Shown here in pieces: positions 1 to 7,204 of a stretch of DNA of 13,565 nucleotides; within the stretch, counting starts at the first letter, position 1, and the number at the start of each line of letters is the position of its first letter. The position numbers and the translations under genes are program-made. Source of the DNA: CAVPRW01 sp046727435 [NCBI: bacterium]. Lineage in GTDB: Bacteria > Tectomicrobia > Entotheonellia > J063. The DNA lies in contig JBKPCR010000461.1 of the NCBI GenBank assembly GCA_046727435.1, forward strand, positions 1-13,565. Reading direction: 5' to 3'. Below the pieces are notes generated by a model, which was not told the DNA's origin, searched no databases, and saw only the letters and a program-made list of their open reading frames with translations.

Positions 1-540
1 CTCTCCGCCCTGCAGATTCTCTACGTCAACCTCGCCACGGACGGGCTGCCCGCCCTGGCACTGGCCGTCGACCCGCCGGAGGACGACCTCATGCGCCGCC
101 CCCCGCGCGACCCGCGCACGGGCATCTTCACGCGACCCGTCATCCTGCTCATGCTGGTAGGGGGGCTTTGGTCGACGGTCGTCAACCTGGGCCTGTTCAT
201 CTGGGCTTTGAACTCTGGGCGCAGCGTTCAGGAGGCGACGACGATGACGTTTGTCTCCCTCGTCCTCATAGAGTTTTTCAAAGCTTACAACTTCAGGTCC
301 GACCGCCACTCGGTGCTGCGCCGCCCCTTCGCCAACAAGTGGCTCAACATCGCCATCGTCTGGGAGTTGATCATGCTGGGGCTGATCCTCTACGTGCCAC
401 TCCTGGAACGAACCTTCGGCACCTACGGGCTGTCGCCGAGGGATTGGCTGCTCATCGTCGCCGCGGCCTTCACCCTTTCGCCCGTACTCGAACTGGCGAA
501 GTGGGCGGAGCGGCACGGGTGGTTTGGCGAACTACACTAG
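1..540 (+). CDS. Cation-translocating P-type ATPase, C-terminal membrane part (5' end outside window)
   Basis: The reading frame is open from base 1 and ends with TAG at 540, giving the last 179 residues of a P2-type ATPase. Near the start it carries the M6 signature NLATDGLPALAL. The Asn, Thr and Asp there match the ion-binding residues of SERCA/PMR1-type calcium pumps. Hydrophobic segments M7-M10 follow at about residues 45-67, 75-92, 113-133 and 144-160. A Glu in LVLIEFF sits where SERCA M8 has its ion-binding Glu. The PP(E/D)D after M6 and the long M9-M10 region also fit the cation-ATPase C-terminal domain. The catalytic DKTGT and nucleotide-binding domains lie upstream, outside the window. 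It acts in the inner membrane, exporting or sequestering Ca2+ or another divalent cation. The substrate is inferred from the M6/M8 residues only. It is the only plus-strand gene seen here and marks the left edge of the mobile region. Confidence 0.9.
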   Translation, partial: LSALQILYVNLATDGLPALALAVDPPEDDLMRRPPRDPRTGIFTRPVILLMLVGGLWSTVVNLGLFIWALNSGRSVQEATTMTFVSLVLIEFFKAYNFRSDRHSVLRRPFANKWLNIAIVWELIMLGLILYVPLLERTFGTYGLSPRDWLLIVAAAFTLSPVLELAKWAERHGWFGELH

Positions 541-604
541 AAGCTGCGCTTTATCCTGCACGGAATACGAGCGTGAAACTGGTCGTGCGCATAATTGACG
601 CGAC

Positions 605-632
605 ACCCGAGACCCTGCGGGCGTCTCACGGG
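605..632 (+). terminator. Possible hairpin downstream of the ATPase gene
   Basis: GAGACCC and GGGcGTCTC form a 7-8 bp stem with one bulged base about 70 bases after the ATPase stop codon. There is no T-tract after it, so a classical intrinsic terminator is not established. The rest of 541-783 shows no convincing gene. Confidence 0.25.
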
Positions 633-764
633 CTATGAAGTCGGTCAACCTCCGCTAGCGGCTCCTGTTTTTACTCAGGCCTTAAGAACAATTAACGTCA
701 TTAACAAAGCCGTTCGACAGTTTTACTACGTCATCAAAAATGCGGGCGAACCTGAGCGGAAGGC

Positions 765-779
765 GAACGGTAACCGTTC
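765..779. repeat. Perfect 7-bp palindrome next to the IS copy 1 left end
   Basis: GAACGGT-A-ACCGTTC is perfectly symmetric and ends five bases before the IS copy 1 left inverted repeat. It may be an operator, a hairpin or a preferred insertion neighbourhood. No function can be assigned from sequence. Confidence 0.4.
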
Positions 780-783
780 CAAT

Positions 784-1800
784 AGACACTTTCAATATTT
801 ATTAGTTGGCATAGTTCCATGGTCGATACTGTAAGCGAAAGTTATGGAGTCCACAACACGTCTCCATGATGGTGTCGCGAATACTGTCTTTCAGAAGGCG
901 TATCTTGTCTTTGACGATACGGTAGCGTTTCACCCCGCCAATCGCGTGTTCGATCCGGATGCGGATGGACGAGATGGCCCGATTGGCGGCTTTCTCCGGT
1001 GGGGTGAGTTCGCCACCAGGAGGCTTCTTCTTGGGTTGGACGATCGTGATCTCCTCGCACGTATAGCCCTGGAATCCCATGTCTTGATAGAGACAACTGC
1101 CGGGCGGGAAGGTATAGCCCTCCAGCTCCGCGAGGATTGTATCATGGACCTTCCCTTCATAGGTGGCACTCAAGAAGCAAATCTGGCAAGTCTCATTGAT
1201 CACGACGAGGTTTTTGAGCGTGTGGCATTTCTTCTTGCCGCTGTAGTAGTCCTGTTGGTCCTCGGGATCGGCTGGGCGGTGGATCGGTCGCTCAGTACCA
1301 TCATGCCAAAAAGGGGGGTGGTGGATCCTCTGTCCGTCGTGTGCGGCTTGAACATCGCGGCAAACTCGGCCGCGGTTCGGGCTGGCAGCAAGTCTTGGTC
1401 GGCTAAGGCATGATTCAGCACCGGATGCAGGAGATGAATCCACTTATTGGCATGGGATTGGCTCATTCCAAAGAGTTGTCCTTGTACCTCTTGCATCGGA
1501 TTCTGTTTCAAATACGTCAGGATGAAGAGCAGCTTGTCAGCCATCGTGGGTAAGGGACAGCTGGCATACGTCGTGTACCAGCGGCTCGTGCGGGGCTGCC
1601 CATCAATGGTGCGGTTCCCCATGTATGCCTCGAAGGCTTGCTCAAAATGGGGCAGCAAGGCTTGGAATTCCTTTTCCGTTACCCCGGTCGCTGAGCGTAA
1701 GCTCCTGGCGCGCTGGGTGACTTCCTCGTAGCTTGGCATAGGCACCTCCCTTCCTCGATGAATTGTCTTTAGGAGATGGTATACCATTTCAAACAGTGCC
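784..1800 (-). mobile_element. IS5-superfamily insertion sequence, copy 1
   Basis: About 1.02 kb. The left end begins AGACACTTTCAATATTT, identical to the left end of copy 2 at 3464. The right end is degraded: its reverse complement reads GGCACTGTTTGAAAT where copy 2 has AGACACTATCAAGG. The limit at about 1800 is therefore placed by alignment with copy 2. The internal TACCATCTCC block before the transposase start is shared by both copies. No target duplication could be defined. It carries one transposase in two frames. The element ends about 25 bases after the metallophosphatase stop codon, so it sits in that gene's 3' flank. Confidence 0.75.
802..1739 (-). CDS. IS5-superfamily (DDE_Tnp_4) transposase, two frames joined by a likely -1 frameshift
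   Basis: Start ATG at 1739 (MPSYEEV), preceded by a GGGAGG ribosome site. The first frame stops at 1200. The second frame covers the C-terminal half and stops at 802. Both frames are open across a C6T5 run (1308-1318). A -1 slip on UUU there joins codon 144 to the next frame and gives a 312-residue protein. The first frame carries a helix-turn-helix region (LPTMADKLLFILTYLKQNP, LFGMSQSHANKWI) of the HARBI1/IS5 type. The catalytic residues are all after the shift: Asp147 in HDGTERPI, Asp220 in QDMGFQG and Glu264 in RIRIEHAIGG. Without the shift only a DNA-binding fragment is made. Same length and joint as copy 2. The family is firm; the IS5 subgroup (ISL2 or IS427-like) is not resolved. Confidence 0.85.
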
Positions 1801-1825
1801 ATTTTCATCGATGATACATCTATAT

Positions 1826-2866
1826 TCATCTCTGAATGGCATGATTGTCCCTGATAATCGAAAACGTATCGATCGTTTCGCCGTTGATGGTCTTGAAGTA
1901 CGCCTCCGCCTTGTTTGGGTCTCCACTGGCGTTAAATGTAATAAACAGCGCGCCGAAGGTGTATCCCTGCACAACTCTTGATCCGATCAACGCACAACTC
2001 TTCGCCACCGTCGTCCCCGCTTGGAGATAGTAGTTGCTCGTGTACACCGTAGCCCACCACGTGTCGTCGTCATGCTGCGCACAGTGATAATCCCGCAAGC
2101 TATGGCCCCCCAGACCCGACACGAAGACGAACGTCCGCCCGGGGCCAACTTCCAGACGATCGGGGGTACCCGTGGCGCCATGCCCGGCCGCGCAGTTGCC
2201 CAGATCCGTGAGCGTCACGGTCCGGGCGTAGGCGTGCTCGTGCCCCGTGGCGATGATGGCGCCGGCCTCTTGGCACGCCCGATAGGTCGCCCAATCCATT
2301 TCATCCCATTTGCCGCCGGTCTGCATGTCATGCATATTCTTGTGCCACATGCAGACCCGCCACGCGTCGTCCGCGCTGGCGAACTGCGTCCGGACAAAGG
2401 GCGCGTTGCCTCGCCCGCCGAGGATGGCCCACTGGACGCCGCCGAAGCGCAGTCCATACTCCTTTCCTGCGATGAGCGTAGGGTTCAAGCCCATGTGCGC
2501 CAGCCGCTGTTGAAAGAACGGCTGATACTGGGACCACTTGTCGTTGTTCCCGTCGGCACCCAGCACGGGGAAACGCGCGCCGAGCAGGCGATTGATGTTG
2601 CCGAAGTATACCCTGGCGGCAGCGGCCTTTTTTTGGTAGCTGAAATCGCCCGCGATCGCGAGCAGTTGGGCCGCTTCGGACCGCACCAGCGCGAGGACCT
2701 GCTCAAACCCAGAGTCGAGCGCGGGTGTGTCGTGTGGGTCATAGCCGGTATCCCCGATGAAAGCCACTTTGAATGGCGGCGCACCAGGGTGTCCGGATCG
2801 CGCGGCCGATGCGACCACAAGGAGCACCATTATGGTCAATAGACACCTTAGCCGTGCCTTGTACAT
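1826..2866 (-). CDS. Secreted calcineurin-like / purple-acid-phosphatase-like metallophosphoesterase
   Basis: 346 residues. The ATG at 2866 is chosen over an in-frame ATG at 2881 because GGAGGAG lies just before 2866. An N-terminal signal peptide (about residues 1-24, hydrophobic LLTIMVLLVVASAA) implies export. Metallophosphoesterase motifs appear in order: IGDTGYD (Asp39), AGDFSY (Asp74), GADGNND (about 104-109), CMWHKN (His175) and ATGHEHAYART (His209, His211). The order and spacing resemble purple acid phosphatases and related exported phosphatases that bind two metal ions and hydrolyse phosphoesters outside the cytoplasm. The usual GNH(D/E) motif reads GNND: the metal-binding Asn is kept, but the catalytic His is replaced by Asn, so activity may be altered. 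The C-terminus ends 26 bases before the right end of IS copy 1. Whether insertion trimmed the gene is unclear. Substrate unknown. Confidence 0.85.
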   Translation of the reverse strand: MYKARLRCLLTIMVLLVVASAARSGHPGAPPFKVAFIGDTGYDPHDTPALDSGFEQVLALVRSEAAQLLAIAGDFSYQKKAAAARVYFGNINRLLGARFPVLGADGNNDKWSQYQPFFQQRLAHMGLNPTLIAGKEYGLRFGGVQWAILGGRGNAPFVRTQFASADDAWRVCMWHKNMHDMQTGGKWDEMDWATYRACQEAGAIIATGHEHAYARTVTLTDLGNCAAGHGATGTPDRLEVGPGRTFVFVSGLGGHSLRDYHCAQHDDDTWWATVYTSNYYLQAGTTVAKSCALIGSRVVQGYTFGALFITFNASGDPNKAEAYFKTINGETIDTFSIIRDNHAIQR

Positions 2867-3310
2867 GGCAGTCTCCTCCATTAAAGCATTGACGGCGAGC
2901 AGAGCCGCTGGCCTATGACTTCACCGAAGCAAGAGCCCCCCAGTGTGAGGGGGATTCGGGTACAGCCGAGATACATGTCAATATAGGACACAAGCGACGG
3001 CCTGCTGAGTGTGCCCTTTACAGTGGGTAGTGTTATACAGGTAATGCTGGGCTCACGATTCCATGGTATGGTTGGGCAGAGAGACCTACCTCTAGCGGCT
3101 TGATTAACTAATCGGCTTCGCTTGATTACAGCGAACTTTTCAGCTGAGAATAATGGCGAACCGAACGGACGTTCCGCTTGAATTATCTGACAACAAGCTA
3201 AGATTCAGTGATCACAGCTTGCAAACAGCTTCTGTGGACTGACACTCTCTGAGAATTCCCCCTGTCGGTCTACTTTACACATTACGCTGAAAATCCAAGG
3301 CGCCTCACCT

Positions 3311-3328
3311 ATGACAAGTAGTTGTCAT
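3311..3328. repeat. Short perfect inverted repeat (ATGACAA-N4-TTGTCAT)
   Basis: Two 7-base arms are separated by GTAG. The size fits a dimeric-regulator operator or a small hairpin. No gene starts close enough to identify a target, so the role is unknown. Confidence 0.35.
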
Positions 3329-3391
3329 AATTGGATGGCCGGCGGTTTACTTTGGACACATCACCCGTTTGGTGCAAAGTGGACGGTTGGG

Positions 3392-3444
3392 GGGGATTGT
3401 TCGCCGAGAGGTTTCTGGGTCCCAGAAAGACCGTGTGAATCCCC
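3392..3444. repeat. Nested inverted repeat left of IS copy 2
   Basis: An inner palindrome TTTCTGGG-T-CCCAGAAA (3412-3428) is enclosed by GGGGATT (3392-3398) and AATCCCC (3438-3444). The two symmetry centres are within two bases of each other. It could fold as a long hairpin in DNA or RNA. It lies 19 bases from the IS copy 2 left end. Confidence 0.45.
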
Positions 3445-3463
3445 TAAAACCTTGCGATGGAAA

Positions 3464-4483
3464 AGACACTTTCAATATTTGTCACGATGCATAGTGCCAT
3501 GGTCTGTACTGTAGGCGAAAGTTGTGCAAGCCACAGCATGTTTCCATGACGGTATCCCTGACCCTGTCCTTCAGAAGGCGGATTTTGTCCTTCACGATCC
3601 TGTAGCGTTTCACTCCACCAATGGCGTGTTCTATACGAATTCTGATGGAAGAAATATGACGATTCGTGGCTTTCTCAGGGGGCGTGAGTTCTCCTCCAGG
3701 CGGTTTTTTCTTGGGTTGGACAATGATGACGTCCTGCGGGCAGAATCCCTGGAAGCCCTTATCTTGATATAAACAGCTGCCAGGGGGCAAGGTATAGGCA
3801 GCGAACTCTGCCAGACTCTTATCCGAGGCGTTGCCTTCAGCCGTGTGGCTCAACAAGCACACGTAACAGGTCTCGTTGATCACGAGGAGGTTTTTCAGCG
3901 TGTGACACGTCTTCTTCCCGCTGTCATATTCTTGTTGCGCTTCGGGATCGGTCGGGCGGTGGATCGGACGTTCAGTGCCATCATGCCAAAAAGGGGGGTC
4001 GTGGATCTTTCGTCCGGCGCTTGCGTCTTGAACATCGCGGCAAACGCCGCAGCGGTTCGGGCTGGAAGCAGGTCTTGGTCAGCTAAGGTCTGATTCAACA
4101 CGGGATGCAGCACATGAATCCATTTATTCGCATTCGACTGACTCATCCCGAAGAGCTGTCCTTGCACCTCTTGAATGGGGTTCTGTTTCAAGTAGGTCAG
4201 GATGAAGAGTAGTTTGTCTGCCATCGTCGGCAAGGGACAGTTGTCATACGCACTGTATCGGCGACTCGTGCGCGGCTGCCCATCAATCGTACGGTCATGC
4301 ATGGAGGTCACAAACGCCTGCTCAAAATAGGGTAGTAAGGCTTGAAATTCGGCTTCCGTGAGTCCAGTCAACGCTTGTAAACTCCCGGCACGCTGGGTCA
4401 CCTCTTCATAACGTGGCATAGACACCTCCCCCCTCGCTAGATGCTCTTGGGGAGATGGTACACAATAAACCTTGATAGTGTCT
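3464..4483 (-). mobile_element. IS5-superfamily insertion sequence, copy 2
   Basis: 1,020 bp with recognisable terminal inverted repeats: left AGACACTTTCAATATTT at 3464, right (reverse complement) AGACACTATCAAGGTTT ending at 4483. AA lies directly outside both ends, a possible 2-bp target duplication, but this is weak. The transposase fills nearly the whole element. The right end is 11 bases from the stop codon of the Cys-rich ORF at 4495. The two IS copies are clearly diverged in protein and DNA, so they are separate arrivals rather than a recent duplication. Confidence 0.85.
3482..4419 (-). CDS. IS5-superfamily (DDE_Tnp_4) transposase, copy 2, likely -1 frameshift
   Basis: Start ATG at 4419 (MPRYEEV), preceded by GGGGGGAGG. 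The first frame runs to a stop at 3895. The second frame is open from the C6T5 run (3988-3998) to TGA at 3482. A -1 shift at the same site as in copy 1 gives a 312-residue protein with the same domain order: an N-terminal helix-turn-helix region (residues about 60-110), then DDE residues in HDGTERPI, QDKGFQG and RIRIEHAIGG. The product would cut and rejoin the ends of its own element. Compared with copy 1 it has many substitutions (for example HFEQAFEAYMGN against YFEQAFVTSMHD), yet both frames are intact. That argues for selected frameshifting rather than decay. A shared inactivating indel is the alternative. Confidence 0.85.
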
Positions 4484-4494
4484 AATGGGTAAGA

Positions 4495-4890
4495 TCAGAG
4501 CCTGGTTAAATCGAGTCCGCTACATCGCATACAGTAGTACCCGCCAGCCTTCATCGAATAGCCATCTTCCGCAAGCCGGATCATCCACTTGCATTTCGCG
4601 CATCTCGTCGGCTCATACTTTGGCGGGTTCTTCAGCTTCACAAAATTATACTCGTTCGTCCCATACCAGACGTACATCTCCGTCTCGAATCCCCCTTCGC
4701 ACGCCGCGCATTCCCGCCAGTCTCCCCCGTGCTCTTCTGCAAAATGGTAGCCGCATAGCGTGTACCACTGATGATTCCTCCAGCAGCTATTGTGCGCATA
4801 GGAAAACAGCACGTACTCATCGACGTCGCTGCAGATCCATTGATTGCAGCACTCCGTTTTCGCCAGCTTGCTGCTTTTGCCGCACAACCC
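4495..4890 (-). pseudogene. C-terminal fragment of a Cys-rich, probably zinc-binding protein, fused in frame to IS66 remnant
   Basis: The ORF 4495-5133 begins as IS66 transposase, but after about residue 82 it becomes unrelated. From TECCNQWIC onward it is rich in Cys, His and aromatics, with paired cysteines (CNQWIC, CAAC, CAKC, CMRC) typical of zinc knuckles or ribbons. It also has a conserved-looking middle with YVLFSYAHNSCWRNH and TEMYVWYGTNEYNF. It ends with TGA at 4495. I do not recognise a named family. The composition suggests a small stand-alone zinc-binding protein whose 5' part was lost when IS66 sequence was joined to it. The fusion keeps the frame, so a chimeric protein of about 212 residues could be made if transcribed. 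The junction, about 4855-4890, is inferred from loss of IS66 similarity. Confidence 0.55.
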
Positions 4891-5474
4891 ATCGGCCATC
4901 GCTTGAAAGGCTCTTTTCAAATGCGCCCAGCAGAGCTGCCGCCGTCGCTGCGGCAGCCAGTTGTAGGCGTTGTAGCGATCTGTGACCACAATCGCTTTGG
5001 CAGTTTTGCTGATCACTTGCTTGGCTTGCGCTGCCCCGCGACCCGACCGCACGCGAAAGACCGTCACCGCATGCGTTGCCAGAAGCCGTAGCCAATGCAA
5101 CTTGTCGTGTTGACGCCAACTCGTCTCGTCCACATGATTGACGGCTTGCCGCTGCGCATAGCCTTGTGCTGCAGGGCTGGCACGCTACCCAGACTCAGGT
5201 TCAATCCATGCAGCACACCCATCGCTTCAACTATGTCACAATGAGAGGCGTGTAAGCGACCGCTGAGATAAGCCACGACGGCCTGCGCCCGCGGGCCGAA
5301 ACTGCCGGCCGGCATGGCATTAGGCCAAGGCGCTTGATTGGCCACACCACAACTGCGACACCTTACGGTGTGGCGGCGATACTCGGTGACGACAGGCTGG
5401 GTCGGAGGAATCTCGCTGACTTGATGGCGCGCTGGCCGTGGATCATCACGGATCTGCCGCCCCGGTGGAAGCAA
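4885..5474 (-). pseudogene. IS66-family transposase remnant (truncated at both ends, frameshifted)
   Basis: Two frames carry IS66 transposase sequence. Frame one (5474 to about 5170) has RHQVSEIPP, a zinc-binding CRSCG and GPRAQAVVAYLSGRLHASH. Frame two (from about 5165) has AQRQAVNHVDETSW with the first catalytic Asp, VVTDRYNAYNWL with the second, and RRQLCWAHLKRAF. Between them the usual spacer after SLGSVPALQ is missing, so a small deletion plus frameshift is likely. The N-terminal region is gone (in-frame TAA just upstream of 5474). The C-terminal third with the catalytic Glu is replaced by the Cys-rich fragment. Total remaining length is about 195 residues against roughly 480-530 for the family, so it cannot transpose on its own. 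Confidence 0.85.
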
Positions 5475-5747
5475 AATACTGGGTTAACCCACAGAGTCGG
5501 TGTTGGCCCCGCGACCCCTGCACGTGAGTGAGGCCTCGCACTAGGCCAGCCAGGCGGAGGGGATCTGCCCTCACGAGTCCTGACCTCCGGAGTTCCGACA
5601 CCCGGCGTGCATGGCCGTGTCGACTGACGAAGGCTCTCTGGCGAGACGTTCTGCGCTTAAACAGCCGCTATGCCGCGACGTGTTGATGCGCTCAGGCACC
5701 AGCCAGACCAGGACGGAAGCATGGGATCAACTCCGTTGGGACATGCG

Positions 5748-6422
5748 CTAGTTCGAGGCGAAGCAGTAGAACAGCCCATCGCCGCCAGTGCTGCGCAGAT
5801 CGGCCTGGCTACAGCCGCCGTCTGGCCCGCGCGACGGATGCGACGAATTCCACGACTTCGCCGGCGGCTCCTCGTTCAGCCCCATGCGGTCGTGGTGGCC
5901 GACCATGGCCGCCCCTTGGGTGCTCTTTGTCCAGTTGCTGCAGGTCCGGTCCTCGCCGGGTGGAAACGCCCGGCCGTCCGGCGTGGAGCCGGTAAGGATG
6001 TCGTGCCGGTTAGGCGTGTCGCCGCGGCCGTTGACCATCTCGCCCTTCTCGTTGAGCGCCGTCTGCTTGCTGAGATTGTTGTTGCCGTGCAGTTCGTCGA
6101 CATCTGTGGCGATGACGACGCCCTTGGTGTTCTGCCACGGGCCGCGCCCGATGCGATCGCGCGCGTTGACGGCCTGGGCGCCGCCCACGGCCTGCGTGCT
6201 GAGGTAGGCGCGCCAGGTGCGGTCCCCCGCACCCACCGCCTGCGCCAGCGACTGGCAGTGCCGGTCTGCGCCCTCGAGGCCGCCCAGGTCCGCCCCCTTG
6301 CCGGGGCCGGCGCTGGTGATGAAGAAGGTCATGGTGGTCTGTTGCGCCTGCGCGGGCACGCTCAAGCTCAAGGACAACAGCACCAGGGACACCAAGAGGG
6401 GGAAACGCATCGTGTGGTTCAT
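5748..6422 (-). CDS. Secreted lectin-like / C-type-lectin-fold hypothetical protein
   Basis: 224 residues. Start ATG at 6422 has GGGAGG seven bases upstream. Residues 1-27 are a clear signal peptide (hydrophobic LLVSLVLLSLSLS, then VPAQAQ before the likely cleavage site). The mature part begins MTFFITSAGPGKGADLGGL, then GADRHCQSLA, RTWRAYLST, VNARDRIGRGPW, NGRGDTPNRHDILTGS, DRTCSNWT, MVGHHDRMG, SWNSSHP and GLFYCFASN. Cysteines at the start, middle and end suggest disulfides in an exported protein. This pattern matches a family seen in many proteobacteria that is often annotated as lectin (endostatin/C-type-lectin-like fold). The family assignment is from memory and binding is not shown. The gene stands alone: the neighbouring genes are more than 100 bases away on each side. 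Confidence 0.7.
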   Translation of the reverse strand: MNHTMRFPLLVSLVLLSLSLSVPAQAQQTTMTFFITSAGPGKGADLGGLEGADRHCQSLAQAVGAGDRTWRAYLSTQAVGGAQAVNARDRIGRGPWQNTKGVVIATDVDELHGNNNLSKQTALNEKGEMVNGRGDTPNRHDILTGSTPDGRAFPPGEDRTCSNWTKSTQGAAMVGHHDRMGLNEEPPAKSWNSSHPSRGPDGGCSQADLRSTGGDGLFYCFASN

Positions 6423-6533
6423 GTCAGTCCTCCCGTTGAGTATTCGGCTTCATGCGGAAAGCGATACCATTGCTTTAGGGTAGAGGCAGCCTTGCCGGTG
6501 CGTCCGACACCTCATTGGTATGGGCCGCGTGCC

Positions 6534-7154
6534 TCAGCGCGCCGGCTCCCTGCGTGTGTTAGGCGAGGTCAGCTCGTCGCTCCCGGCAAACTGGACCTTA
6601 TCATAGACGTCTCGCAGCACCATGTCACAGTCAATTGCGGCAAGATGCACCGTCTCGTCAAGCGTACTAGCCTCCGAGAGTACCCACTGGGCGCCTTGCC
6701 GCACATAATGCTCTATCCGGACCTTGTCTTGGGCAACGAGGACGTATTCTTGCAGCGACTCTAGCCGCCGGTAGTGGGCAAATTTTTCGCCGCGATCGTA
6801 GGCTTCGGTTGAGGCGGAGAGGACTTTCACAATGACGGTCGGATTGAGCAGGGTGTCGTTGTCGACGTCTTCGAAGCGGATCTCGCCACAGACCACTACG
6901 ACATCTGGGTACGTATAGAGGCCCGTGTGGCTGACTTTGACGCGCATGTCGCTGATATATGCTTCGCACGGACGGCCGCGAAGTTGCTGGCTGGCCTCCC
7001 GATAGAAGTTACCCGCAATCAGGTTGTGTATACGGCTCGCCCCAGCCATCGCGATGACCTGGCCATTCACGTACTCGCTTTTGCAGTCTGCTTTCCGCTC
7101 CAGAGCGAGATACTCCTCTGGAGTATAGTGGGGCTGCCTAGCGGCGGACGGCAT
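6534..7154 (-). CDS. Uma2 family (DUF820) PD-(D/E)XK endonuclease-like protein, catalytic Glu replaced
   Basis: 206 residues, ATG at 7154 behind AGGAGG. It has the full Uma2 pattern: YTPEEYLALE, KSEYVNGQVIAMAGAS, HNLIAGN, the active-site strand YTYPDVVVVCG (Asp84) and PTVIVKVLSAST, then EAYDRGEKFAHYRRL and LQEYVLVAQD. In this family the second strand normally reads VIVEVLSPST and its Glu is one of the metal-binding residues. Here residue 110 is Lys (AAA at 6825-6827, one base from GAA). Cleavage is probably lost, although the rest of the fold is preserved. Uma2 proteins are abundant in cyanobacteria and other environmental bacteria. Their biological role is unclear, though many cluster with mobile and toxin genes as here. 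The C-terminal 20 residues are polar and likely disordered. Confidence 0.85.
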   Translation of the reverse strand: MPSAARQPHYTPEEYLALERKADCKSEYVNGQVIAMAGASRIHNLIAGNFYREASQQLRGRPCEAYISDMRVKVSHTGLYTYPDVVVVCGEIRFEDVDNDTLLNPTVIVKVLSASTEAYDRGEKFAHYRRLESLQEYVLVAQDKVRIEHYVRQGAQWVLSEASTLDETVHLAAIDCDMVLRDVYDKVQFAGSDELTSPNTRREPAR

Positions 7155-7204
7155 AACTTCCTCCTCTTAAAATCCGTACCCTCTCAATGCCCTCACCTCC
7201 CGTA

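Larger units (their letters stand above)
2882..3463. other. Gene-poor intergenic stretch with several inverted repeats
   Basis: No ORF here shows recognisable protein features. The stretch holds CCCCC/GGGGG arms near 2936-2953, a palindrome at 3311-3328, a 12-bp imperfect inverted pair containing CAAAGT at about 3342-3385, and a nested inverted repeat at 3392-3444. The CAAAGTGGAC motif resembles IS21-type ends, but too little is left to name it. The tail directly abuts IS copy 2. Confidence 0.5.

Noticed and set aside
2021-2842. Plus-strand ORF of 273 codons opposite the metallophosphatase
   Set aside because: Antisense shadow; no start signal or domain, while the minus strand has a signal peptide and five metallophosphoesterase motifs.
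2936-2953. CCCCC/GGGGG hairpin upstream of the metallophosphatase
   Set aside because: Five-base homopolymer arms in a GC-rich genome are weak, and no T-tract or gene end lies next to it.
3229-3242. 14-base match to the right terminal repeat of the 98-bp element (10810-10823)
   Set aside because: A match of this length can arise by chance in 13.5 kb. There is no convincing second arm or flanking TA about 98 bases away, only a loose GAACC-containing similarity near 3155.
3342-3385. CAAAGTGGAC-type motifs suggesting an IS21-family end
   Set aside because: Only one imperfect inverted pair (9 of 12 bases) and no istA/istB coding remnant; too little to call a mobile element.
5670-6764. Plus-strand ORF of 364 codons opposite the lectin-like gene and the Uma2 3' end
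   Set aside because: It runs antisense across two independent genes and is rich in Arg/Ala/Val/Leu, typical of a shadow frame.
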